Shown in pieces: positions 28,527-36,277 of a stretch of 64,000 bases of DNA. Within the stretch, counting starts at the first letter, position 1, and the number at the start of each line of letters is the position of its first letter. Both the position numbers and the translations under genes were made by a program. The stretch spans positions 558,001 through 622,000 of the forward strand of contig NZ_SSSQ01000002.1 in assembly GCF_009469765.1 (NCBI RefSeq), in the 5' to 3' direction. The notes under the pieces are model-generated. The model was not told the origin of the DNA. It did no database searches and saw only the letters and a list, made by a program, of their open reading frames with translations. This DNA comes from Dechloromonas hortensis. GTDB lineage: Bacteria > Pseudomonadota > Gammaproteobacteria > Burkholderiales > Rhodocyclaceae.

Positions 28527-29141
28527 ATGAACTTTGAATCCTTCCGCGAAAAGATGGGCTACCAGCCCATCCTGCTCGGCACCTTCGCGCTGCTCGCCAG
28601 CGGCGCGCTGGCCTGGGCCTCGAATGCCACCGGCGGCGCGATTGCCGCCGCCGAAGCCAAGGACTTGCGCGACTCGCTGTCGGAAGTGCTGCCACAAGGT
28701 TTCGCCGATAACGATTTTCTCAACGACAAGCTGGAAATCGAGCGTGACGGAAAAATGGTCACCATTTACCGCGCCCGCCAGGGCGAGACAGTCAAGGGGG
28801 CCGTCTTCAAGGTCGGCGAGCGTGGCTATGCGGCGGAAATCCAGGTCTTGATGGCGGTCGATGCCGAGGGGAAAACCCTGGGCGTCCGTGTCATCAAGCA
28901 TGCCGAAACGCCCGGCCTGGGCGACAAGATCGAAGTCAAGAAAGATCCGTGGATCAAGGATTTCGACGGCAAGGGACTGGGCAATCCGGCCCCCGAGAAA
29001 TGGGGCGTCAAGAAAGATGGCGGTATTTTCGACCAGTTCGCCGGGGCGACCATCACGCCACGTGCCGTGGTCAAGGCAGTCAAGGGCGGGCTGGATTTCT
29101 ATGCCGCGCATCGCAAGGAAATTCTCGGAGACAAGTCATGA
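28527..29141 (+). CDS. rnfG: Electron transport complex FMN subunit RnfG
   Basis: 204 residues. One N-terminal transmembrane helix (PILLGTFALLASGALAWAS), then a periplasmic FMN-binding domain. The flavinylation motif is FAGATITPRAVVKAV, where the second Thr would carry FMN; the usual Ser of SGAT is Ala. HAETPGLGDKIE and PWIKDF are also typical. It follows rnfD by one base and overlaps rnfE by four bases. Confidence 0.94.
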   Translation: MNFESFREKMGYQPILLGTFALLASGALAWASNATGGAIAAAEAKDLRDSLSEVLPQGFADNDFLNDKLEIERDGKMVTIYRARQGETVKGAVFKVGERGYAAEIQVLMAVDAEGKTLGVRVIKHAETPGLGDKIEVKKDPWIKDFDGKGLGNPAPEKWGVKKDGGIFDQFAGATITPRAVVKAVKGGLDFYAAHRKEILGDKS

Positions 29142-29872
29142 GCGACGCCCTGAAAGAAGTCCCCTTGGGGGGCGCCCTGAAAGAAGTCCCCTCGGGGAAC
29201 AACTACGGCAACATCATGAAGGAAGGCCTGTGGGAGCAGAACGTCGTCTTCTCGCAACTGCTCGCCATGTGTCCGACGATGGCGGTTACCACCAGCGGCA
29301 CCAACGGCCTTGGCATGGGGCTGGCCACGACGGCAGTGCTTATCGTTTCCAATATCCTGGTCTCGATGATCCGCCATACGGTCAGCTCGCAGGTGCGGAT
29401 TCCGGTCTTCGTCGTGCTGATTGCGACCTTGGTCACCGTCGTCGATATGGCGATGAATGCCTGGCTGCATGATCTGTACAAGGTACTCGGCCTGTTCATC
29501 GCGCTGATCGTGGTCAACTGCGCCATTCTCGGGCGGGCCGAGGCCTTTGCCGTGAAGTCGGGGGTGGCCGCGTCGGCGGTCGATGGGCTGGCGATGGGCC
29601 TCGGCTTTACCGGAGCGCTGACCTTCATCGGTCTGATCCGTGAGTTTCTTGGGTCCGGCACCTTGTTTGCCCAGGCTTCCAACCTGCTTGGGCCGTCCTT
29701 CGCCTTTCTCGAAATGAAGGTGCCCGGCTACGGCGGCGCCTTGCTGATGATTTTGCCGCCGGGCGGCTTCGCCATTCTCGGCTTCCTGCTGGCCGGCAAG
29801 CGTGTCATGGAAAGGAGGCTGGACGAACGAGCAAAGCAACAGACGGGTGATGCAGCACCTGTCGCCGCCTAA
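29138..29872 (+). CDS. rnfE: Electron transport complex subunit RnfE
   Basis: 244 residues, six transmembrane helices. It shows GLWEQNVVFSQLLAMCPTMAVTTSGTNGLGMGLATTAVL, the RnfE counterpart of RnfA. The ATG at 29138 follows GGAGACAAG and overlaps the rnfG stop. Residues 3-20 are unusual: ALKEVPLGG is repeated as ALKEVPSGN, encoded by a 27-base tandem duplication. Normal RnfE similarity begins around residue 23. An internal ATG at 29216 (MKEGLWEQ) would skip the repeats but has no ribosome site. The C-terminus is cytoplasmic and charged. Confidence 0.93.
   Translation: MSDALKEVPLGGALKEVPSGNNYGNIMKEGLWEQNVVFSQLLAMCPTMAVTTSGTNGLGMGLATTAVLIVSNILVSMIRHTVSSQVRIPVFVVLIATLVTVVDMAMNAWLHDLYKVLGLFIALIVVNCAILGRAEAFAVKSGVAASAVDGLAMGLGFTGALTFIGLIREFLGSGTLFAQASNLLGPSFAFLEMKVPGYGGALLMILPPGGFAILGFLLAGKRVMERRLDERAKQQTGDAAPVAA
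29147..29197 (+). repeat. Tandem 27-base repeat inside the rnfE 5' end
   Basis: Two 24-base units at 29147-29170 and 29174-29197, offset by 27 bases and differing by one base. Each holds CTGAAAGAAGTCCCC and a short dyad (CCCCTTGGGG; CCCCTCGGGG in copy 2). They encode the duplicated ALKEVP peptide. Confidence 0.9.
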
Positions 29873-29882
29873 GGAGAAAACC

Positions 29883-30155
29883 GTGCAGATTGGTATCGCC
29901 TATTCCGAGCCGGGACAACAGATCTGGCTGAATATCGAGGTTCCTGACGAGTCGACCGTAGCAGACGGCATCGAGCGGTCAGGCTTGCTCAAACAGTTTC
30001 CACATATTGATCTGTCAACACAGAAAGTCGGAGTCTTCGGTCGTCTGGTAAAGTTGGAAGCCGCCTTGAAACCGGGCGACCGTATTGAAATATACCGGGC
30101 AATCATTGCCGACCCAGCAACCGTCCCGCGTCGGGACATGGATGATGAAGAATAA
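29883..30155 (+). CDS. rnfH: RnfH family protein
   Basis: 90 residues, a beta-grasp (ubiquitin-like) small protein. It shows IGIAYSEPGQQIWLNIEVPDESTV, VGVFGRLVKLEAALKPGDRIEIYRAI and the DP...RR tail. RnfH often follows rnf genes; its job is not settled. The GTG at 29883 is chosen because TAAGGAG stands eight bases upstream and similarity starts there. The region is less GC-rich than the neighbouring genes. The gene is 10 bases after rnfE and only five before pntAA. Confidence 0.9.
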   Translation: MQIGIAYSEPGQQIWLNIEVPDESTVADGIERSGLLKQFPHIDLSTQKVGVFGRLVKLEAALKPGDRIEIYRAIIADPATVPRRDMDDEE

Positions 30156-30160
30156 ACAAT

Positions 30161-31288
30161 ATGTCTTTAACGATAGGTGTGGTGCGCGAAAGCGCGCCAG
30201 GAGAACATCGCGTCGCGCTTGTGCCGGAAACGGCCAAGAAGTTTCAGGCCCTCGGGGCCAAACTCGTCCTTGAGAACACCCTGGGGCTGGAAAGCCACTT
30301 CATGGATTCAACCTATGAAGGCGCGACTTTCGACCAGGAAAAATCGGGGATTTACCGTAATTCAAACCTGATTCTGCGCGTCGCCCCGCCGACGCCGGAA
30401 GAAATCGCCGAAATGCCGGAAGGCTCGGTTTTGATCGGCCTGCTCAAGCCGTTTGAAGACAAGGCCCGTCTTGCCGCGCTCAATGCCCGCAAGATCACTG
30501 CCTTCGCCCTCGAACTGCTACCGCGCATCTCGCGCGCCCAGAGCATGGATGCCTTGTCGTCACAGGGCTCGTGCGCCGGCTACCAGTGCGGCCTGATCGC
30601 TGCGGCCCGCTGCACCAAGTTCTTCCCGATGCTGACCACCGCCGCCGGCACCATCCGGCCGGCCCGCGTGCTGGTGATTGGGGCCGGCGTCGCCGGCCTG
30701 CAGGCGATCGCCACCTGCAAGCGCCTCGGCGCCATGGTCGAAGCCTACGACGTGCGGGCCGCCGCCAAGGAGCAGATCGAATCGCTCGGCGCCAAGTTCG
30801 TCGATACCGGTGTCTCGGCCGACGGGGCAGGGGGTTATGCCCGCGAACTATCCGCCGAGGAAAAGGCGCAGCAGGCCGAGAAGCTGGCCAAGGCGGTCGC
30901 CATGGCCGATGTCGTGATCACCACGGCGGCCATTCCCGGCAAGAAGGCACCGGTGATCATTACGGTCGACATGATCAAACGCATGAAATACGGCGCCATC
31001 ATCGTCGACATGGCCGCCGAATCCGGCGGCAACTGCGCGCTGACCCAGCCCGGTGAGCATGTCGTCGCCAACGACGTGAATATCCACGGCCCGTTGAATC
31101 TCCCTTCGCGCATGCCGACGCATGCTTCCGAGCTGTACGCCAAGAACCTCTACAACTTCCTGTCGCCGTGGATCAAGGACGGCCAGCTCGAGTTCGACTG
31201 GAGCGACGAAGTGGTGGCCGGCACCTTGCTGTGCAAGGACGGCGCGACGGTGCATGCCACCGTGAAACAGGTTCTGGGAGACGCATGA
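30161..31288 (+). CDS. pntAA: NAD(P) transhydrogenase subunit alpha, part 1
   Basis: 375 residues. The soluble NAD-binding domain I of proton-translocating transhydrogenase. Signatures: GVVRESAPGEHRVALVPETAKKF, LPRISRAQSMDALSSQG, the Rossmann GAGVAGLQAIATCKRLGAMVEAYDVR, and GAIIVDMAAESGGNC. In the split form PntAA, PntAB and PntB are separate, as here. The ATG at 30161 follows rnfH by five bases with only a weak ribosome site. The gene is therefore probably part of the NifA-controlled rnf transcript. Confidence 0.95.
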   Translation: MSLTIGVVRESAPGEHRVALVPETAKKFQALGAKLVLENTLGLESHFMDSTYEGATFDQEKSGIYRNSNLILRVAPPTPEEIAEMPEGSVLIGLLKPFEDKARLAALNARKITAFALELLPRISRAQSMDALSSQGSCAGYQCGLIAAARCTKFFPMLTTAAGTIRPARVLVIGAGVAGLQAIATCKRLGAMVEAYDVRAAAKEQIESLGAKFVDTGVSADGAGGYARELSAEEKAQQAEKLAKAVAMADVVITTAAIPGKKAPVIITVDMIKRMKYGAIIVDMAAESGGNCALTQPGEHVVANDVNIHGPLNLPSRMPTHASELYAKNLYNFLSPWIKDGQLEFDWSDEVVAGTLLCKDGATVHATVKQVLGDA

Positions 31289-31569
31289 TGGACGGTTTGC
31301 TCGCTTTATATATCTTCACGCTCGCCGCCTTCACCGGCTACGAGATCATCGCCAAGGTGCCGGTCATCCTGCACACGCCGCTGATGTCCGGTTCCAACTT
31401 CGTGCACGGCGTCGTCGTGGTCGGCGCCATGCTGATGCTCGGCACCGCCGACACCGTCGTCCAGCAAGCCATCGGCTTCTTCGCCGTTGCCCTTGGCGCG
31501 GCCAATGCGGCTGGCGGCTACGTGGTCACCGAGCGCATGCTCGCCATGTTCAAGAAGAAGGAGGCTTGA
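31285..31569 (+). CDS. pntAB: NAD(P) transhydrogenase subunit alpha, part 2 (membrane)
   Basis: 94 residues with three transmembrane helices (LYIFTLAAFTGYEIIAKV, NFVHGVVVVGAMLMLG, GFFAVALGAANAAGGYVVTERML). This is the first membrane part of domain II. It overlaps the pntAA stop by four bases; a second ATG at 31288 is also possible. It ends with the typical FKKKEA. Confidence 0.94.
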   Translation: MMDGLLALYIFTLAAFTGYEIIAKVPVILHTPLMSGSNFVHGVVVVGAMLMLGTADTVVQQAIGFFAVALGAANAAGGYVVTERMLAMFKKKEA

Positions 31570-31571
31570 TC

Positions 31572-32942
31572 ATGACGTTGCCGATCTACGTTCAAGGCGC
31601 CTGGTACCTCGGCGCACTGCTTTTCATCTTCGGTTTGAAAGGCATGGGCTCGCCGGCCAGCGCCCGCAAGGGCATCGTCATCGCCGGCTACGGCATGCTG
31701 CTGGCGATTGCCGCCACTTTCCTGATTCCCGGCCTGCAGAACCTGGCGCTGATGGCTCTGGCGCTGGTTGTCGGCGGGGCGGTGGCCTGGATCTCCGGCA
31801 AGAAGGTCAAAATGACCGATATGCCGCAGATGGTCGCCATCTACAACGGCATGGGCGGCGGTGCAGCGGCGGCGATTGCGGCCATCGAGTTCGCCAAGGG
31901 CGACGCGCACAGCGTCGTCACCACCATCCTGGCGGTGCTTGGCGCACTGATCGGTGCCGTGTCCTTCACCGGCTCCTGCGTCGCCTGGGCCAAGCTGCAG
32001 GGCGTGCTGAAGAAGGCGCACCGGCTGCCGGCGCAGAATGCGGTCAATGTCGTGCTGGCGCTGGTTGCTGTCGGTCTGGGCGCAGCCATGGTCGTGCTCG
32101 CCCCGGCGCAACCCGAACTGATCTTCGGTTTCTTTGCCATTGCGCTGGTGCTCGGCCTGATCGTCACGCTGCCGATCGGCGGCGCCGACATGCCGGTGGT
32201 GATCTCGCTGTTCAACGCCTTTACCGGCCTGGCGGTGGGTTTCGAAGGCTACGTACTCGGTAATCCGGCGCTGATCATCGCCGGTATCGTCGTCGGTGCG
32301 GCCGGTACGCTGCTCACCCAACTGATGGCCAAGGCGATGAACCGCCCGCTGAGCAACATCCTGTTTACGCCGATGGTGGCGAGCGGTCCCGGCGAGGCGA
32401 TCTCCGGCTCGATGAAGGAAGTCGGCGCGATCGACGCGGCGGCGATGATGCGTTACGCCAGCAAAGTCATCATCGTGCCGGGCTACGGTATGGCGGTGGC
32501 GCATGCCCAGCACAAGGTCTGGGAAATGACGGCGCTGCTTGAAGAAGCCGGGGTCGAGGTGAAGTTCGCCATTCACCCGGTGGCGGGGCGGATGCCGGGT
32601 CACATGAACGTGCTGCTGGCCGAAGCCGGCGTGCCCTACGACAAGATTTTCGACCTTGAGGAAATCAACGGCGAATTCGGTCAGGCCGACGTTGCGCTGA
32701 TCATCGGCGCCAACGACGTGGTCAATCCGACGGCGCGTACCGACAAGTCGAGCCCGATCTACGGCATGCCCATCCTCAATGCCGACATGGCGCAAAACGT
32801 CATCGTCATCAAGCGCGGCAAGGGTACGGGTTATTCCGGGGTTGAGAATGCGCTGTTCTACACGGACAATTGCCGGATGTTGTATGGCGATGCCCAGCCT
32901 ATGGCCGGGGAAATCATTCAGCAATTGAAGGCCATGGGCTAA
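31572..32942 (+). CDS. pntB: NAD(P) transhydrogenase subunit beta
   Basis: 456 residues. The N-terminal two fifths are transmembrane helices of domain II. The C-terminal NADP-binding domain III begins near residue 280 and contains VIIVPGYGMAVAHAQHKV, HPVAGRMPGHMNVLLAEA, IGANDVVNPTAR and KRGKGTGYSGVEN. With PntAA and PntAB it interconverts NADH and NADPH using the proton gradient. The ATG at 31572 follows pntAB by two bases. A strong terminator follows, marking the end of the rnf-pnt unit. Confidence 0.96.
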   Translation: MTLPIYVQGAWYLGALLFIFGLKGMGSPASARKGIVIAGYGMLLAIAATFLIPGLQNLALMALALVVGGAVAWISGKKVKMTDMPQMVAIYNGMGGGAAAAIAAIEFAKGDAHSVVTTILAVLGALIGAVSFTGSCVAWAKLQGVLKKAHRLPAQNAVNVVLALVAVGLGAAMVVLAPAQPELIFGFFAIALVLGLIVTLPIGGADMPVVISLFNAFTGLAVGFEGYVLGNPALIIAGIVVGAAGTLLTQLMAKAMNRPLSNILFTPMVASGPGEAISGSMKEVGAIDAAAMMRYASKVIIVPGYGMAVAHAQHKVWEMTALLEEAGVEVKFAIHPVAGRMPGHMNVLLAEAGVPYDKIFDLEEINGEFGQADVALIIGANDVVNPTARTDKSSPIYGMPILNADMAQNVIVIKRGKGTGYSGVENALFYTDNCRMLYGDAQPMAGEIIQQLKAMG

Positions 32943-32956
32943 ACTCCGGCCCCTCG

Positions 32957-32984
32957 AAAAGCCCGGCCTAGCCGGGCTTTTTTC
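32957..32984 (+). terminator. Intrinsic terminator after pntB
   Basis: AAGCCCGGC-CTA-GCCGGGCTT followed by a T-run. A nine-base-pair stem preceded by A's and followed by T's, so it can work in both directions. It ends the rnfABCDGEH-pnt unit. Confidence 0.9.
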
Positions 32985-33011
32985 AGATTTTCTTTTTGTG
33001 GATCATCCAGC

Positions 33012-34325
33012 ATGTATCGCTTATTGCCCTTGCTTGTCCTGTTTCCAGCCGTCGCTCAGGCTGCCGAAACACTGCCCATGGTTGGCGGCATTCCCGTCGA
33101 TTTCATTCTTTTCGGCCTGACCCTGCTCGGTGTCGCTCTCTTTCACAATGCGACCTTGTATGTCGCCCTGACTGGTCTGGCGACGATCAGCCTGTACAAA
33201 ATTCTGTTCACCGGGTTCAAGACCGGACTCGGCTTCGCCGGCTTTGCCGGCCATCTCGGCCATGAGTGGGTGACGCTGGCCAACCTGTTCTGCCTGCTGA
33301 CCGGCTTTGCGCTGCTTGCCCGGCATTTCGAAAAGAGCCATGTCCCGGTCATCCTGCCCAAGTTCCTGCCGGACGACTGGAAGGGCGGCTTCCTGATGCT
33401 GGTGATGGTCTTCTTTCTCTCCAGTTTCCTCGACAACATCGCCGCGGCGCTGATCGGTGGCGCGATGGCGCACCAATTGTTCAAGGCCAAGGTGCATATC
33501 GGTTATCTGGCAGCTATCGTTGCCGCCTCGAATGCCGGTGGTTCGGGGTCGGTGGTCGGCGACACGACGACGACGATGATGTGGATCGACGGCATCAGCC
33601 CGCTGGTCGTGCTTGACGCCTACGTCGCTGCCTTCGTTGCCTTGCTGATCATTGGTTACTTTGCGGCCAAGCAGCAGCATGCCTACTCGCCGATCATCAA
33701 GAATGCACACGCCCATACCCATATAGACTGGGGCCGTATTTTAATCGTCGGCCTGATGCTGGTCTTCGCCGTGGCGACCAATGTCACCATCAATCTGAAG
33801 TTTCCGGAACTGGCTGAACATTTCCCCTTCATCGGCGTGGCGGTCTGGGTAGCGATCATCCTGACCATTCCGGTGCGCCGTCATGATTGGGAGTTGTTGC
33901 CGGAAACCATCAAGGGCTCGGTCTTCCTGCTCTCGCTCGTGCTCTGCGCGTCGATGATGCCGGTCGAGCAGTTGCCGCAAGCCTCGTGGCAGTCGGCCCT
34001 GGCCCTCGGCTTCATTTCCGCCATTTTCGACAACATTCCGCTGACTGCGCTGGCCTTGCGTCAGGGCGGCTACGACTGGGGCTTCCTGGCCTATGCCGTC
34101 GGTTTTGGCGGTTCGATGCTGTGGTTCGGTTCGTCGGCCGGTGTTGCGCTGTCCAGCATGTTCCCGGAAGCCAAGTCCGCGGTGCAATGGCTGCGCCATG
34201 GCTGGCACGTTGTGCTGGCCTATGTCGTTGGTTTCGCCGTGTTGCTGGGCACGCTGGGCTGGCATCCGGAAGCGGCACACAAGACGGTCGCCGCACCGGC
34301 TGCGGTCGGGGCGCCAGCGCACTAA
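33012..34325 (+). CDS. ArsB/NhaD-superfamily ion transporter
   Basis: 437 residues with about eleven transmembrane helices and a cleavable-looking signal (MYRLLPLLVLFPAVAQAAE). The NhaD/citrate-transporter-like features are FFLSSFLDNIAAALIGGAM in the first half, SNAGGSGSVVGDTTTTMMWIDG, and the second-half repeat ISAIFDNIPLTALAL. NhaD members exchange sodium and protons. Rnf can be sodium-dependent, so a Na+/H+ antiporter next to rnf is attractive, but the substrate cannot be read from sequence. It is flanked by two intrinsic terminators and thus a single-gene unit. Confidence 0.85.
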   Translation: MYRLLPLLVLFPAVAQAAETLPMVGGIPVDFILFGLTLLGVALFHNATLYVALTGLATISLYKILFTGFKTGLGFAGFAGHLGHEWVTLANLFCLLTGFALLARHFEKSHVPVILPKFLPDDWKGGFLMLVMVFFLSSFLDNIAAALIGGAMAHQLFKAKVHIGYLAAIVAASNAGGSGSVVGDTTTTMMWIDGISPLVVLDAYVAAFVALLIIGYFAAKQQHAYSPIIKNAHAHTHIDWGRILIVGLMLVFAVATNVTINLKFPELAEHFPFIGVAVWVAIILTIPVRRHDWELLPETIKGSVFLLSLVLCASMMPVEQLPQASWQSALALGFISAIFDNIPLTALALRQGGYDWGFLAYAVGFGGSMLWFGSSAGVALSSMFPEAKSAVQWLRHGWHVVLAYVVGFAVLLGTLGWHPEAAHKTVAAPAAVGAPAH

Positions 34326-34347
34326 ATCGATTTTTCTTCGGAATCAC

Positions 34348-34375
34348 AAAAAGGGGCTCGTCAGAGCCCCTTTTT
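34348..34375 (+). terminator. Intrinsic terminator after the transporter gene
   Basis: AAAAAGGGGCT-CGTCAG-AGCCCCTTTTT: a perfect stem with A- and T-runs, 22 bases after the stop codon. It probably works bidirectionally. Confidence 0.92.
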
Positions 34376-34377
34376 CA

Positions 34378-34393
34378 TGTCGGGTTTACGACA
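34378..34393. promoter_or_regulatory. Orphan NifA-type site
   Basis: TGTCGGGTTTACGACA fits TGT-N10-ACA and the CG...CG inner pattern shared by most nif sites here. It lies directly after a terminator and 119 bases before the helix-hairpin-helix gene. No GG-N10-GC promoter is found on the plus strand in between. A hairpin GCACC-N5-GGTGC (about 34408-34422) and a TATAAT at 34473-34478 are present. Confidence 0.5.
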
Positions 34394-34512
34394 AAAAACG
34401 ACGTGTTTTTGCACCATGACGGTGCCCTGAGAATGTTAACTAACTGTATGATAAAGAACGAAAAATAACTCATATAATGCGCGCCTTTCCTACCGAAAAA
34501 CAGGCCGCGTTC

Positions 34513-35586
34513 ATGACATCCATTTCCCCCGCTCCTACTTCCAGCCGTCTCGGTACCAACCATGGTTACCGCTTCGACGGCGATTTCGTTCATCTCAATG
34601 CCGAGGTCGATTTTTCTGCCGCCGATCTGGGTGCCGGCCAGGCGTGGGCCTTGCAGTTGTGGGCGAGCGACAACGGTTTCGCCAGTGGCGAACTGAACGG
34701 TGTCAAGGTGGCCGAAATGGCGATTCGGCCGCAGGCGGGGCTGCTGGCGACAGCGTGCTGCAATGCCATGCCGCCAGCCGGGGCAGTCGATCAGACGCTG
34801 GCGCTGGCGCTGGTCAGTTACGCGGCCGAGGCGCCGCCGCAAGTCCGCGATCTGGCGGTTTACGCGACGCGCGAAAGCTTTTACCAGCCGCGCCTGAGTG
34901 GCCATGTCAGTTGCACGCTGGCCGATGGGGCGGCGGTCATCGCTATTGACGCGATCGCCAACCCGCGCGCCGCCGACAACCTGAGCGGTACGCTGGCCCT
35001 GGAAGTCTGGGCGCTGGAAGCGCCTTATGCCGGCGGCGCCTGGGCAGGCAGCCCGGTCGCCAGCCTCATTGTCGGCGTGCTGGCTGGTGGCAACGAGTGG
35101 ACGAACTGCCTGTTCAACGTCCCGGCCGCGCTGCCTGCGGCGGGGGCTGCGCTGACCGTGATGCTGCGCGAATGGACGCCGGCCGGCTACGTGACGCGCG
35201 ATTACCGCAATATCGCTGCGCCGTCGCTTCAAGTCGAAAAAACGGTGATGCCTGCGGTCGACATCGCCGAAACGGCAAAAACCAAACCGCAACCGGTCGA
35301 GAAGGCGGCGGCGAAGGCCCCGGCCCCAGCGGCCAAGCCGGAAAAGCCAGCTCAGGAAGCCGTCAAGAAGCCGGCCCGCAAAGTCGCGGCCAGCAAGCCG
35401 GCGGCCAAGGCAGTCTCGGTCAACCGCGCCAGCGAGGCCGAACTGCTTGCCGTCAAGGGCCTGCCGCCCAGCGTTGCCCGCGCCATCATCGCCGCCCGCC
35501 CGTTCGCCTCGCTGGACGAGGTGTGCAAGGCCAAGGGCATGGGGCCGAAGATGCTGGCCAAGCTGCGTGACCTGCTGGTGCTCTAG
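34513..35586 (+). CDS. Protein with duplicated N-terminal domain and C-terminal helix-hairpin-helix
   Basis: 357 residues. Residues about 5-120 and 125-235 look like two copies of one beta-rich domain: ALQLWASDNGFASGELNGVKVAEM aligns with ALEVWALEAPYAGGAWAGSPVASL. Residues 240-300 are a Lys/Ala/Pro-rich linker. Residues 303-357 are a ComEA-like helix-hairpin-helix (SVNRASEAELLAVKGLPPSVARAIIAARPF). No signal peptide is seen. An in-frame ATG at 34477 overlaps a TATAAT promoter element, so I prefer 34513, though its ribosome site is poor. The function is unknown; the HhH could bind DNA non-specifically. Confidence 0.7.
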   Translation: MTSISPAPTSSRLGTNHGYRFDGDFVHLNAEVDFSAADLGAGQAWALQLWASDNGFASGELNGVKVAEMAIRPQAGLLATACCNAMPPAGAVDQTLALALVSYAAEAPPQVRDLAVYATRESFYQPRLSGHVSCTLADGAAVIAIDAIANPRAADNLSGTLALEVWALEAPYAGGAWAGSPVASLIVGVLAGGNEWTNCLFNVPAALPAAGAALTVMLREWTPAGYVTRDYRNIAAPSLQVEKTVMPAVDIAETAKTKPQPVEKAAAKAPAPAAKPEKPAQEAVKKPARKVAASKPAAKAVSVNRASEAELLAVKGLPPSVARAIIAARPFASLDEVCKAKGMGPKMLAKLRDLLVL

Positions 35587-35638
35587 GCGCTGGCTGAAAT
35601 GCCCGGCCTGGCTGCACGGCGTAGCGGGGCAGGGTGAA

Positions 35639-36073
35639 TCATGGATTGTCGGCTTGCACGCAAATGACCGGGACACTGGTCATTTGCAGCACTTTTCGGG
35701 TCACCGAGCCAAGCGCCAGCCCGGCAATGCCGCCCAGGCCTCGCGTCCCCATCACGATGCTGTCGCAGCCGAGTTCATTGGCCAGCGCAACGATGCTCCG
35801 TGCCGTATCGCCCAGCCTGACATGGACATGGTGGGCGATGCCGGCTGCTGTGAGGGCGTGCCGCACGCTGTTCATGGCCATGTTGGCCCGGGCTGCCAGC
35901 CGGGTTTCGATCGCTTCGGGTTCCAGGCCGTGGGCTTGGCCTTTGAGCGGTTCGGGCTCGATATTGGCGACATGCACCTCCAGCGGCCCGTGCATCTGGA
36001 CGAAATCGATCAGGTAACGGGCGGCGGCAAACGAGTGCTTTGAGCCATCGACCGGTAATAGCACCTTGCGCAT
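35639..36073 (-). CDS. Universal stress protein (UspA family)
   Basis: 144 residues. Starts MRKVLLPVDGSKHSFAAARYL and holds the ATP-binding pattern GTRGLGGIAGLALGSVTRKVLQ, then VPVICV, as in nucleotide-binding Usp proteins. AGGAGGAGG precedes the ATG at 36073. It diverges from nifE with a 204-base region containing the nifE promoter. A GG-N10-GC match exists on its strand near 36101-36116, but the -12 element is poor. Whether it responds to nitrogen status is open. Confidence 0.9.
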   Translation of the reverse strand: MRKVLLPVDGSKHSFAAARYLIDFVQMHGPLEVHVANIEPEPLKGQAHGLEPEAIETRLAARANMAMNSVRHALTAAGIAHHVHVRLGDTARSIVALANELGCDSIVMGTRGLGGIAGLALGSVTRKVLQMTSVPVICVQADNP

Positions 36074-36173
36074 GTCCTCCTCCTGGTTCGGGCGTGGCGG
36101 CAAATCTGCCAGCCCTTGCTTTCACTGTAGAACGCCAGTCGGCAGGGGGCAATTGTCGGGGGAGAGCGGCGCT

Positions 36174-36189
36174 TGTCGCCTTTGCGACA
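36174..36189 (+). promoter_or_regulatory. NifA upstream activator site (nifE)
   Basis: TGTCGCCTTTGCGACA, with extended dyad CTTGTCG-N6-CGACAAA. The centre is about 77 bases before the predicted nifE transcription start. Confidence 0.88.
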
Positions 36190-36232
36190 AACTTTTTCTT
36201 ATTTTTATTCCAATAAAACAATGAATTAAAGG

Positions 36233-36248
36233 TGGCACTCGTCTTGCT
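36233..36248 (+). promoter_or_regulatory. Sigma-54 promoter of nifENX
   Basis: TGGCACTCGTCTTGCT: full consensus TGGCAC-N5-TTGCT. The predicted start is near 36259, a 19-base leader. The 35 bases before it are AT-rich, as expected for an IHF-bent region. Confidence 0.93.
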
Positions 36249-36277
36249 AATTGCTAACCAGACCTCTGGAGAACAGC

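Noticed and set aside
31518..32924. Long minus-strand open frame opposite pntB
   Set aside because: His/Arg/Gln-rich shadow; PntB is complete on the plus strand.
36101..36116. GG-N10-GC on the minus strand before the universal stress gene
   Set aside because: Spacing fits but the -12 element is CCGCC, so in GC-rich DNA it is within chance; kept only as a remark.
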